The translations under genes and the position numbers were made by a program. From Candidatus Bathyarchaeota archaeon (GTDB taxonomy: Archaea > Thermoproteota > Bathyarchaeia > TCS64), in the NCBI GenBank assembly GCA_016867505.1, contig VGJH01000001.1, positions 1 to 20,801 on the forward strand: a stretch of 20,801 nt of DNA. The letters run 5' to 3'. Positions 1-8,377 of this stretch are shown piece after piece (positions within the stretch are counted from its first letter, which is position 1; the number at the start of each line of letters is the position of its first letter). Under the pieces are notes generated by a model. That model was given only the letters and a program-made list of their open reading frames with translations, made no database searches and was not told where the DNA came from.

Positions 1-1799
1 TTCGCTGGTATACCTCGGTCATCCCATCCTAAAATCTGGAAATATGTTTGCATTCTGTTATCGACTACCTGTTTATCAGTTTTCATTCCCTTTTTAGGTC
101 CACTTGGTAACGGTTCATAAAATCTTGGTGGATTATCATCATCTTTGAGAGGCTCCCAAATGATATCGGGACCACCAAGAAGTAATAAAACTCTTTGTAA
201 GGTCACTATTCTTGGCCCAGTCTCTTTCCTCCAGTTATCAACGGTGATGGGGAAACCAGTTACAGCTTTAGCAAAGTCGAATTGGGTTGCTACACTACTA
301 CCACAGAAATTGCAAAATACAGCTGAATCAGAAAAGGGAGCTCCAGTCATTTCATTTAAGCCATCTCCTGCTGTGCTCGTGTGATCTCCACCTTGAACGC
401 TTGCTGCATAACTAATGTCTTTAGTGTAATCTAAGCCACTACGAGTGCCATGTGCTCCAACCTCTATTCCCTTGACAGTGACTGCGTATTTCAGTAATTC
501 ATCTGGCTCCATTTTTTTCATCTGTGCAATTTTTATTGCTGCTCTGTAAGTGCCTTCAGCGAGTACATCACCAATTTTCTCTCGTTTAGCGATTAACCAT
601 GCCAGCTTGTCCATAGCTTCTGCGTCTCCCCAGATTGGCTTGAAACCAAAGTCTGCTTCTTTTAGTATTCCTCGTTGATAGAGTTCAGCAGCAAAAGCCA
701 TGGTGTTTGGACCATTAATGCCACTGTGACCAAGATTGTCTATCAAAGTACTGATATGAATATTATCAGCGGGATCAAAAATACCTAGGTTGGTGCCACA
801 ATAAGCCTGCAGTTCATAATCGGGCATATCAGTTATGTCCCCCTTCCATTTTCCAGATTTAACGCAGCTTACTTTCATGCAATTTACCGTACAATTGAAG
901 TCAGCCCACTTCTTTTTTACCCAAAATCTAGTTTCAAAATATGGCCCACCAAATTGTTTTTCGTCATGCCATTCTTCCTGCCAATTCCTTACGGGTTCAC
1001 TGCTAGAATTTGCTCCTGTCGCATATCCACCATACCCAGTACCTTGTCGTCTGAAACTTCCTCGACTAATTAGCCCTTTATGAACATCTTTCCAAAGAAG
1101 CTTAACTGATTCAGGGGCATCAACTTTAGGAATCATACCACGGCCTTTAGCTACTATTGCTTTAAGGTTTTTACTTCCCATCACTGCACCATAGCCACCA
1201 TATCCACATGCATGGCATAGTTTTGTCATTACTGCAGCATTTCTCACCATACTTTCGCCTGCAGGGCCAATGTATATGCTTGAAGGCTCTTTCCATAAAC
1301 CAATGTTTGGTTTCTTTTTTACTAAGTCAGCTCCAACTTCTTTATTTAATGCAATGATTGTTTCTTCTCCAATTTTCCCCCAGATATTATCAGCAGGTTT
1401 AATCTCGCCACCATCATTTGTAACCTGTATATAGACAGGGCTGTCTGCTTTACCACTCACTATTACTCCATCGTATCCAGCCATTTTTAATTCGACTGCG
1501 AATTCAGTTGATGCTGTTGAGCCGACTGTTCCATTACTTAAAGGGCTTTTTCCACTGCACATTATACGACTTCCAGGGTATATGCCAGTCATTGGACCTG
1601 TTAATGCTAAAAACAAATTTTCGGGGCCAAGAGGATCTACTTCACGCCACTTTTTACCTAATCTATCCCATAAAATTTTAGTGGCTAATCCTCGTCCCCC
1701 AAAATATTGTTGTAATATTTTTTCATCGAATGTAGTATCTTTTATTTTGTTTTTTGATAGATCAATATCTAAATATTTACCGGCGTATCCACCAGTCAT
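1..1799 (-). CDS. Aldehyde:ferredoxin oxidoreductase family protein (tungsten type), C-terminus cut by window edge
   Basis: The reverse strand stays open from an ATG at 1799 to the window edge (599 codons). It starts MTGGYAGKYLDIDL, and has the AOR motifs FGGRG, GYGAVMGSKNLKAI (about residues 200-215), SVQGGDH and DSAVFC (D491, C496), ending in GWDDRGIPA, which lies close to the usual C-terminus, so only some 15-25 residues are probably missing. Family knowledge: these cytoplasmic enzymes oxidise aldehydes to acids with a tungstopterin and one [4Fe-4S] cluster, passing electrons to ferredoxin. The substrate cannot be read from sequence. Oddity: the cluster motif is D300-x2-C303-x3-C307-x4-C312, whereas the usual motif is C-x2-C-x3-C. 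The start lies one base after the stop of the ferredoxin gene at 1801, and the anti-16S-like AGGTGATC just upstream supports it and implies co-transcription. Confidence 0.93.
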   Translation of the reverse strand, partial: MTGGYAGKYLDIDLSKNKIKDTTFDEKILQQYFGGRGLATKILWDRLGKKWREVDPLGPENLFLALTGPMTGIYPGSRIMCSGKSPLSNGTVGSTASTEFAVELKMAGYDGVIVSGKADSPVYIQVTNDGGEIKPADNIWGKIGEETIIALNKEVGADLVKKKPNIGLWKEPSSIYIGPAGESMVRNAAVMTKLCHACGYGGYGAVMGSKNLKAIVAKGRGMIPKVDAPESVKLLWKDVHKGLISRGSFRRQGTGYGGYATGANSSSEPVRNWQEEWHDEKQFGGPYFETRFWVKKKWADFNCTVNCMKVSCVKSGKWKGDITDMPDYELQAYCGTNLGIFDPADNIHISTLIDNLGHSGINGPNTMAFAAELYQRGILKEADFGFKPIWGDAEAMDKLAWLIAKREKIGDVLAEGTYRAAIKIAQMKKMEPDELLKYAVTVKGIEVGAHGTRSGLDYTKDISYAASVQGGDHTSTAGDGLNEMTGAPFSDSAVFCNFCGSSVATQFDFAKAVTGFPITVDNWRKETGPRIVTLQRVLLLLGGPDIIWEPLKDDDNPPRFYEPLPSGPKKGMKTDKQVVDNRMQTYFQILGWDDRGIPA

Positions 1800-1800
1800 C

Positions 1801-2319
1801 TTAGATCACCTTTTCTCCTTTTTCTCCGAAAAATAGTACTGCAAGATCTTTAGCAACCTCAATTGGTGGTCTACTAAACAATGCGCGATGAATATTCGGA
1901 CGTTCATAAACAGCAGTTAAAGCATTGTATCCAGCTTCAGTACAGACTTTCACACACTCAGGATCACCACCACACAAATCGCAAATTGTCGCCTTATTGT
2001 CACCAGGGTGAAGGAATGGTACATTACCAGGGCAGGCATTGATACATTTACCACAACTAATGCATTTTATTCGATCAACAATTACTACTTTTGTTACAGG
2101 ATCTGTTAATAAAGCTTGGACGGGGCATGAAGTAATACATGGATAATTCATGCATTGGCTACAAAGATGTGGAACCTCACAGCCTGGAAAAGGCATAAAA
2201 ATTCTAACTCTACTAGCTTCTGGCCACATCCATCCTTCGTGTTTTATGCTGCAAGCTAATTCACATCGCTTACAACCTGAACATGAAGAATAATCTCTCG
2301 CAATCCACAGGGTACTCAT
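1801..2319 (-). CDS. Four-cluster polyferredoxin, electron-transfer partner of the adjacent AOR
   Basis: A 172-residue protein with sixteen cysteines in four groups: C13/16/19/23, C53/56/61/65, C86/89/92/96 and C113/116/122/126. This is the arrangement of the four-[4Fe-4S] HycB/CooF/DmsB-type electron-transfer subunits, some of which pair with AOR family enzymes. No signal peptide or twin-arginine motif is seen, so it is likely cytoplasmic. It is the first gene of a two-gene unit, one base ahead of the AOR, and probably carries electrons between the AOR cluster and an external carrier (inference). GGTGAT sits six to eight bases before the ATG. A second copy of the same gene order lies at 10961-13322. 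Confidence 0.9.
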   Translation of the reverse strand: MSTLWIARDYSSCSGCKRCELACSIKHEGWMWPEASRVRIFMPFPGCEVPHLCSQCMNYPCITSCPVQALLTDPVTKVVIVDRIKCISCGKCINACPGNVPFLHPGDNKATICDLCGGDPECVKVCTEAGYNALTAVYERPNIHRALFSRPPIEVAKDLAVLFFGEKGEKVI

Positions 2320-2370
2320 ATTATCACCAAAAGTCTTATCCTAGATAATGATTCAAATAGATAAAAATTC

Positions 2371-2392
2371 TACTAATTTATTTAAAAAAACT
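2371..2392. promoter_or_regulatory. Shared AT-rich TATA-like element between divergent genes
   Basis: The 119-bp gap between the ferredoxin start (2319) and the transporter start (2439) holds TTTATTTAAAA, which reads as a TATA-like box in both directions. For the transporter it would place transcription start near 2407, giving a leader of about 30 nt with GAGGAG at 2412-2417, which is too far from the ATG for a normal Shine-Dalgarno. Function is inferred from position and composition only. Confidence 0.4.
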
Positions 2393-2438
2393 AGCCATAA
2401 TCATTAAACCAGAGGAGCTAATAAAAAGAAGTATAACG

Positions 2439-3851
2439 ATGAATGGAAAGGAAATAAGTCAATTAATAACTTTGGGTTTATCATTAATTATTTTTTCTTT
2501 TTTTGCTTTAACCCAACCAATACAAGGAAAAATTTTGGGTACAGCGATTTTCGCATTGATTTTATGGAGTATTTATCCTGAAAAGCATTTACAAGGCAGT
2601 ATTTTGATTATTTTCCTTTTAGCTTTTTTCGAAGCCAGTATTGATCTAAATGAATTATTTGAAAGCTTGTTTAGAACTTATGGTGGTTCCGGTTTATGGA
2701 TTATTCTAAGTGGATTTATCTTAGCTAATTCAATGGATGTAACTAGATTAGGTACTCGAATAGCTTTACAGGTAACAACATCAATGGGTTATAAACCAAT
2801 TAATATAATTCTAGCAATAAGTTTAGCAAACTTGGTGATTTCACCTTTAAGTCCTAGCACTACAGCTAAAGCGTTTTTATTATTACCAATCTGCAAAGGA
2901 TTAATTGATGTTTTTGATGTTCAAAAAGGAAAAAGCAACTATGGTACAGCAGTCATGATAATTGCTATGGCTGCAAATAATATTGCTAGCACAGCCTTCC
3001 TAACAGCAACAGTACCAAACCCAATCTCAGCAGAATATCTTAAAGATCTAGCAAACATCAATATAGATTGGTTTGGATGGGTTAGAATGTCATTTCCTTT
3101 GACGTTAATTCTAATCTACATTTCATATTTAATAGTAATTAGGCTATTCCCAATCGAAATTTTACATGATGATAATCTATTAAATAAAATTGAGAAGATG
3201 AAGGAGAAACTTGGTTCAGTCAAAAAGCAAGAGAAAATTGTAGTAATTATTTTTGTTATCTGCCTTATTTTATGGATGACTGAAAGTTTTAATCCCTATA
3301 ATGCTGGTATTTTGAGTTTATTATTAAGTGCAAGCTTAATGATTCCAAGTTTCAGAGTAATCACTTTACAAAAATTCAATAACGAAGTCCCTTGGGGAAG
3401 TATTAGTTTATTTGCTGCAAGTATGTTTCTAGCAAGAGCAGTATCAAAATATAATGCTCTTGATCCAGTGGCTAATAGTTTTTTTGAAATTTTAGGATTA
3501 AAAAATCTAGGTTCAACAGTATTTATGGTAGGTCTAGTAACAGCGTCAATGTTATTGCATGTTGTTTTCACTAGTACAACTGTTTATGCAACAGTAATTA
3601 TTCCTTTGATTATTAGCTTGACAGAGTTGCAGGGTGTTCAAATTGGGTTAATAGCTTTACCAGTTGCTTTTCTCGCCCCAATTGCGATTATATTTCCAAT
3701 AAATACAATACCCAATATTATATTTCATGACGAGGGATGGTTTACAGAGCAACAGATGTTTAAATATGGGATTCTTTTAAGTTTAATTTCAATAATAATT
3801 GTTTTATTAATTGGTCTACCCTATTGGAAATTTATTGGATTACTTCAGTAA
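2439..3851 (+). CDS. DASS/SLC13-type anion (dicarboxylate/sulfate/citrate) transporter
   Basis: A 470-residue, very hydrophobic protein with about 11-12 membrane segments. It has two similar halves, each with a serine/threonine-rich re-entrant-loop motif: SPLSPSTTAKA at about residues 135-145, and FTSTTVYA near residue 376. These correspond to the substrate/sodium-binding loops of the divalent anion:sodium symporter superfamily. INTIPNIIFHDEGWF in the last quarter also fits. Likely role: uptake or exchange of organic acids or inorganic anions; the substrate cannot be fixed. It stands alone on this strand and its 3' end overlaps the convergent GT2 gene by 12 bases. No better in-frame start lies upstream of this ATG. 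Confidence 0.82.
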   Translation: MNGKEISQLITLGLSLIIFSFFALTQPIQGKILGTAIFALILWSIYPEKHLQGSILIIFLLAFFEASIDLNELFESLFRTYGGSGLWIILSGFILANSMDVTRLGTRIALQVTTSMGYKPINIILAISLANLVISPLSPSTTAKAFLLLPICKGLIDVFDVQKGKSNYGTAVMIIAMAANNIASTAFLTATVPNPISAEYLKDLANINIDWFGWVRMSFPLTLILIYISYLIVIRLFPIEILHDDNLLNKIEKMKEKLGSVKKQEKIVVIIFVICLILWMTESFNPYNAGILSLLLSASLMIPSFRVITLQKFNNEVPWGSISLFAASMFLARAVSKYNALDPVANSFFEILGLKNLGSTVFMVGLVTASMLLHVVFTSTTVYATVIIPLIISLTELQGVQIGLIALPVAFLAPIAIIFPINTIPNIIFHDEGWFTEQQMFKYGILLSLISIIIVLLIGLPYWKFIGLLQ

Positions 3852-4739
3852 TTTGCTTAATAATTCTCTTCTAATCTGATGAATCATATTGCTTAATAAG
3901 CCAATTAATATTATTTGACACCCTGAAAAGAAAAGGTATATTGAGATCATTCTCTCATCCTTAACCAGATTTTCAAATCCCCATAAAATTAGTACCAAAA
4001 AACTACTACAGATTAGAATTAGGCCAAAAATTATTGAAAGTAAATATAATTTAGATGTTAATAGATCCCTAAATTTGAAATAAATTTTTAATAATAAATT
4101 TTCTCTGCTTAAACGATTTTCTTTAACTTCAACTGGGAGTTCTTTTATTTTTCGCCCGATTTTTTCTGCTTCAATAATTAGTTCTGTTTCAAAAATTTTA
4201 CTATTTCCAGGAATTTTATTTAAAAACTCGCTAATTCCTTTTTTACGATACGCTTTAGCACATGTTGTATCAGTAAGAGAGGTATTAAAGAGAATTCGCA
4301 CTAATTTATGATATAAAAAACTCATTATTCTTCTTTGAATAGGACGCTTGTCTGAACCATTAATCCTCTTAGTAGCAATAATTATATCATAAGCTGATAA
4401 AAGCTCAATACTATTACTAATAAAAGATAATTCTACAGATAAATCTATAGGGTAATATACTAGTTTGCTCCCTTTTGAGGATTTTATCCCTGTTTTTATT
4501 GCATCTCCTAGGCTTGATTCAGGGAGCTCAATTACTTTAATTTCAGAATAATTTTTTTTCAGTGCTTTAGCTAATGTAAGAGTGTTATCAGTGCTACCAT
4601 TTTCAATCAAAATAATCTCAAAACTAGATGTGCATTTTTTTAAAATTTCATAGAGTTTTATTGTGTTAGACCAAATCCCAGAAGCTTCGTTATGTATTGG
4701 TACAATTAAGCTTACTTCAGGGTTCAAAGTTAACACCAT
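3840..4739 (-). CDS. Membrane-anchored family 2 glycosyltransferase (dolichyl-phosphate sugar synthase-like)
   Basis: A 299-residue protein with an N-terminal GT2 domain (GT-A fold): VSLIVPIHNEASGI at about 8-21 and ENGSTDNT near 47-54 match the nucleotide-sugar-binding start of polyprenyl-phosphate glycosyltransferases. The usual D-x-D region reads YYPIDLS, with a single Asp. Two hydrophobic segments (about 233-255 and 267-289) would anchor it with the catalytic domain facing the cytoplasm. Likely role: transfer of a sugar to a dolichyl phosphate, feeding N-glycan or surface-polymer synthesis. It sits near two more glycan genes (6108-8356) but on the opposite strand with its own promoter. 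A TATA-like box about 23 nt before the ATG suggests a leaderless mRNA. Confidence 0.8.
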   Translation of the reverse strand: MVLTLNPEVSLIVPIHNEASGIWSNTIKLYEILKKCTSSFEIILIENGSTDNTLTLAKALKKNYSEIKVIELPESSLGDAIKTGIKSSKGSKLVYYPIDLSVELSFISNSIELLSAYDIIIATKRINGSDKRPIQRRIMSFLYHKLVRILFNTSLTDTTCAKAYRKKGISEFLNKIPGNSKIFETELIIEAEKIGRKIKELPVEVKENRLSRENLLLKIYFKFRDLLTSKLYLLSIIFGLILICSSFLVLILWGFENLVKDERMISIYLFFSGCQIILIGLLSNMIHQIRRELLSKLLK

Positions 4740-4756
4740 AACCAGTAAAGTTATCT

Positions 4757-4767
4757 TTTATTATAAG
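4757..4767 (-). promoter_or_regulatory. TATA-like box of the GT2 gene
   Basis: CTTATAATAAA on the reverse strand is centred about 23 nt before the ATG at 4739. This is the expected distance for transcription starting at or next to the start codon. Confidence 0.5.
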
Positions 4768-4803
4768 TAAAAAGTTTTTGTTAATGTTTACCCATTACCA
4801 TAA

Positions 4804-4812
4804 GTATTTATG
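4804..4812 (+). promoter_or_regulatory. TATA-like box of the aminotransferase gene
   Basis: GTATTTATG is centred 27 nt before the ATG at 4835. This spacing supports the internal start and a leaderless transcript, rather than the longer reading frame from 4778, which would place the box inside the coding region. Confidence 0.5.
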
Positions 4813-4834
4813 GGTAATTCGCTTCTTTTATAGG

Positions 4835-6046
4835 ATGTCTGTCGAAAAACTTGTTAAAAATGAGCTTAAGACCGGCTCTCCAATCTCTTCTACAAGAGTT
4901 AGAATTGTTGAATCACCTGATTCAATCAGTTTAGCAGCTGGTGATCCGAGTTTCACACTGCCTAAATATATTGCAGATGCAGTGTATCAAGCAATACTTG
5001 ATGGCTGCAATCACTATTGTTTTGGAGGCGATCCTGATCTAAAACTCGCTATCAGCAATTATTACGAGAAACAATTTGGATACAAAGCAGATCCTGAAAA
5101 GCAAATCATTATCACAAGTGGTGGTAGCGGAAGCATTTTCGCAGCTTATGGAGCAATTCTTAATGCAGGTGATGAGGTAATTTGCCTTGACCCAGCATAT
5201 GGCGGAGGTTCTGGAGGTCCAAGTTATTTCGGAGCTAAAACAGTCTGGGCTAACCTAAAAAAACTAGAGGGAGGTGCCTTCCGTTTAGATGAAGAGAACC
5301 TTAAGAAAGCCATAACACCAAAAACAAAAGCACTATATATTGAGAATCCAGGAAATCCTTCAGGCATCGTATATAATAAAAACGAGTTAAAAGTAATTAG
5401 AGACTTGGCAGTTGACCATGACTTTTGTGTATTAAGTGATGAAGCTTACACCGAATATGTTTGGGTTAAAGAAAAGTACACCCCAATTATTAGTCTGCCA
5501 GATATGGCTAACCGAACTTTTGCTGCGATGGCTATGACAAAGATGTTTGCATGGGCAGGAATGAGGACTGGATGGGTGATCACAGGAGAAAAAATGGCAC
5601 CATATGTTAATAGAGTTCCAGGAGGGGGCGCTTCATGGCCAATAATGAAAGGAGTAATCGCTGCATTAAATGGTCCAAGAGATTTCATTAAAGGAGAACA
5701 AAAAGAGTATAAAGAACGTATTGACTACTGTGTAAAAAGATTAAATGAAATGCCAGGAGTAAAATGTGCTACTCCCGAAGGTGCAATATATCTTTTCCCA
5801 GATATCAGTGGAACTGGATTAACAAGCGATGAATATGTAAGAGGTCTTTTCGAGCAAGAGAAAGTTAGAATTGGATCTGGTAGAGGATATGGGAAAGGAA
5901 ATGGTGAAGGTAATGTAAGATTGAGTATGATTAGACCATTGAGCACACAAAAAATGCCAGCATGGTTTACTATGACTCCAAACACAACATTAGAAGCTGC
6001 AATGGATCGTATCGAAAGATACACCAAAAAAGTAGCTAAAAAGTAA
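4835..6046 (+). CDS. Class I/II pyridoxal-phosphate aminotransferase
   Basis: A 403-residue fold-type I aminotransferase. Visible motifs are GDPSFTLPKYI (substrate-binding start), TSGGSGSIFA (cofactor phosphate loop), ENPGNPSG, SDEAYTEYV (Asp and Tyr contacting the cofactor), the Schiff-base lysine K236 in AMTKMFAWAG, and R362 in VRLSMIR, which binds the substrate carboxylate. Family members move amino groups between amino acids and 2-oxo acids; closest in style to archaeal aspartate/broad-range enzymes, but substrate is not determined. The frame can be opened 19 codons earlier, but those residues (MLMFTHYHKYLW...) look non-coding and the promoter spacing favours MSVEKLVKNE. It could supply the 2-oxo acids whose aldehydes the AOR enzymes oxidise (inference). 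Confidence 0.88.
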   Translation: MSVEKLVKNELKTGSPISSTRVRIVESPDSISLAAGDPSFTLPKYIADAVYQAILDGCNHYCFGGDPDLKLAISNYYEKQFGYKADPEKQIIITSGGSGSIFAAYGAILNAGDEVICLDPAYGGGSGGPSYFGAKTVWANLKKLEGGAFRLDEENLKKAITPKTKALYIENPGNPSGIVYNKNELKVIRDLAVDHDFCVLSDEAYTEYVWVKEKYTPIISLPDMANRTFAAMAMTKMFAWAGMRTGWVITGEKMAPYVNRVPGGGASWPIMKGVIAALNGPRDFIKGEQKEYKERIDYCVKRLNEMPGVKCATPEGAIYLFPDISGTGLTSDEYVRGLFEQEKVRIGSGRGYGKGNGEGNVRLSMIRPLSTQKMPAWFTMTPNTTLEAAMDRIERYTKKVAKK

Positions 6047-6064
6047 CTCCTTCTTTTATTTTTA
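6047..6064 (+). terminator. Possible T-rich terminator after the aminotransferase
   Basis: CTCCTTCTTTTATTTTTA follows the TAA directly. Runs of T without a hairpin are typical of archaeal termination. Evidence is compositional only. Confidence 0.3.
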
Positions 6065-6107
6065 AATAACTCTTTTAAGTGTTGGTTTTTATTAAATATT
6101 GATTAGT

Positions 6108-7232
6108 TTGAAGATCTGTTTCGTCTCTCCCGAGGTTTTTGGGTGGGGAACCCATGGTGGAATCGGGTATGTCACAAGACTATTATCAAAAAAATTAGTT
6201 GAAACTGGATTAGAGGTATCTATAGTTACTCCAAGGAGAAAAGAACAGAAGGAAGTTGAAGACTTGGAGGGAGTAACAGTTTATGGGTATGATCCTTACA
6301 TCAATCAACCTCAATTCATGAAAGCCCTCACATCAAGAATTAATTCAATAAAATATTACCAAAGAGTCAAAGCAGATATCTATCATAGCCAAGAAGCTAG
6401 TTATAACACCCTTGCAGCTTTAAAAGCAGTACCAAATTCGAAACATGTAATTACATTTCAAGATCCTTATACCATTGAAGAATGGAAAAAAATTGAGAAA
6501 GTTGATGAAAAATATACATTTACAAAAATGTTCCAAATGCGTTTATTTATTGAAAGACAACTAATTTCTATAACATGTAAAAAAGCTGATGCACTTTATA
6601 CTCAAGCAGATTTCCTTATACCAAGAATTAATCATTATTACAAAATTAATTCAAAAATTAGCTTGATTCGTAATCCAATTATCCCAGTTAAACGAGATAT
6701 GATAAAAGCTGATTCTCCCACTTTTTGCTTCCTTGGGCGATGGGATCCTCAGAAAAGAGTGGAAATCTTCTTAAATTTAGCCAGATTTTTCCCTAAATGC
6801 AAATTTATTGCTATGGGGCATTCTCATAACCAATTTTTTGATGAAAAAATTAGAAAGTGTTATAAAAATATCTCAAACCTACAATTAACTGGTTTCGTTT
6901 CTGAAGAAGAAAAATCGGAAATCCTAGAAAAAAGCTGGGGATTAATAAACACCAGTATTAGAGAGGCATTACCAGTGTCGTTTCTTGAAGCGCTAGCTCA
7001 TGAAACACCAATAATCAGTTGCGAAGACCCTGAATTTTTGACAAGTGTTTTTGGGTATAAAGTCTATTCAGACAGTTTTGTTAAAACCATTTCAGAATTT
7101 CTAAGAAATGATGAATGGATTAATAAAGGAAAAAAAGGTAGACAGCATGTTGAAAAATTCTACGATGTAAATAAAGTAACTAAACTTCAGGTTAAGGCGT
7201 ATGAATCTGTTATTGAAAGTGAGGCCACTTGA
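6108..7232 (+). CDS. Family 4 glycosyltransferase (GT-B fold)
   Basis: A 374-residue protein starting KICFVSPEVFGWGTHGGIGYV, the typical N-terminus of GT4 enzymes with a glycine-rich acceptor-side loop. The C-terminal half has FCFLGRWDPQKR (near 210-221), SIREALPVSFLEALAHETPII (donor-binding E-x7-E region) and the final helix. It transfers a sugar from a nucleotide donor to a glycan or lipid acceptor in the cytoplasm. No membrane segment is seen. No ATG exists near the start: a TTG at 6099 gives three extra residues, and TTG 6108 gives the standard N-terminus, so 6108 is preferred. Its stop overlaps the next gene by four bases, so the two are translated as a pair. Confidence 0.85.
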   Translation: MKICFVSPEVFGWGTHGGIGYVTRLLSKKLVETGLEVSIVTPRRKEQKEVEDLEGVTVYGYDPYINQPQFMKALTSRINSIKYYQRVKADIYHSQEASYNTLAALKAVPNSKHVITFQDPYTIEEWKKIEKVDEKYTFTKMFQMRLFIERQLISITCKKADALYTQADFLIPRINHYYKINSKISLIRNPIIPVKRDMIKADSPTFCFLGRWDPQKRVEIFLNLARFFPKCKFIAMGHSHNQFFDEKIRKCYKNISNLQLTGFVSEEEKSEILEKSWGLINTSIREALPVSFLEALAHETPIISCEDPEFLTSVFGYKVYSDSFVKTISEFLRNDEWINKGKKGRQHVEKFYDVNKVTKLQVKAYESVIESEAT

Positions 7233-8356
7233 ACATACTGGTTTTAGGTGGTTGGTATGGTTCTACAAATCTTGGTGACGATGCAATTTTACTTGGTATA
7301 AAAAAACTCTTTAGTGTTTTATTACCTGATGCAAAAATAACAGCACTTTCTATAGATCCTCAATATACCCGCTCTACTTGCCAAATTGAATCAATCAAAT
7401 TACAGAGCCCAAGAGAAATTTTGAAAGATCCTAGAAAATTAAATTGGGTTTCAGGGTATAATCCAATTATCATATCTGGAGGAACGCCATTCTATGATTT
7501 TGATCATCTAAACCGTTTGTTTACTATTGGTTTACCAATTTGTAATAGGAAAAAAATTTACTGTTTAGGAATAGGGGTGAAGAAGATTGTATCTACTGAG
7601 GGAAAATTTTTAACTCGAGTTTTAATGAGTGGAGTTAATAGAATCTCAGTACGAGATAATTTATCAAAACATTTACTAGAAAAAATATTATGTAAGAATA
7701 CAACTTTGACTGGGGATTTAGCACTCATTCTGAATCCTCCTGAAAATAAATCGATTAGAAAGACTTTAGAAAAATCAAACTTAGCTGAAAAAAAACCATT
7801 CATAGTCATTGCTCCTAGAATTTTATCTAATAATAATATCCACTTCTATCATGATTTGGTTTCTCTAGCTTTTATCAATGAACTGAGACATGCATTAAGT
7901 GAGACTGCTGACAAAGTTATTGATTCAGGAGTGAAAATTGTTTTTCTACCAATGCAAAGCAGCATTAATAATGATCATATTGAAATTATGGAAATTACTA
8001 GTCGAATGAAAAACAAAAATTTCACTATTCTTGAGCCAAGAAATGTTAATGAGGTTATAGCAGTTTTATCATCATCGTCGTTAGTTATTGGATTGAGATT
8101 ACATTCACTGATTTTGGGTGCATTATGTAGTGTGCCAATAATTAGTGTTCCTTATGATGATAAAATTTGGGGATTCATGGAAATGATAAATAATTTAGGG
8201 AATTTAGTTAAACCAAATCAAATTAAAATTAAGACATTTGAAATTTTAGAAAATAAAATATCAAATGACCCCATTATTAAAGATTCGATTTTGCGTATAA
8301 AAAAGAATATTTTTTCTGAAGGAAAAAAAATTGTCGAATCAATGAAATATAACTGA
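7229..8356 (+). CDS. Polysaccharide pyruvyl transferase family protein
   Basis: A 375-residue protein with the family's N-terminal loop GGWYGSTNLGDDAIL (about 7-21) and the C-terminal IGLRLHSLILGAL and PIISVPYDDKIW signature of the CsaB/WcaK-like pyruvyl transferase fold. Family members add a pyruvyl ketal from phosphoenolpyruvate to a sugar of a surface polymer, giving it negative charge; some relatives have other roles, so the exact reaction is inferred. It starts with TTG inside the TGA stop of the GT4 gene (TTGA overlap), with GAGG eight to eleven bases upstream as a likely ribosome site. The pairing suggests that both act on one glycan. Confidence 0.82.
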   Translation: MNILVLGGWYGSTNLGDDAILLGIKKLFSVLLPDAKITALSIDPQYTRSTCQIESIKLQSPREILKDPRKLNWVSGYNPIIISGGTPFYDFDHLNRLFTIGLPICNRKKIYCLGIGVKKIVSTEGKFLTRVLMSGVNRISVRDNLSKHLLEKILCKNTTLTGDLALILNPPENKSIRKTLEKSNLAEKKPFIVIAPRILSNNNIHFYHDLVSLAFINELRHALSETADKVIDSGVKIVFLPMQSSINNDHIEIMEITSRMKNKNFTILEPRNVNEVIAVLSSSSLVIGLRLHSLILGALCSVPIISVPYDDKIWGFMEMINNLGNLVKPNQIKIKTFEILENKISNDPIIKDSILRIKKNIFSEGKKIVESMKYN

Positions 8357-8377
8357 TTTTATAAATGAGTGAAGAAT

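Noticed and set aside
835..1083. Forward-strand open frames across 145-1836
   Set aside because: They are antisense shadows of the AOR gene, which has clear family motifs throughout.
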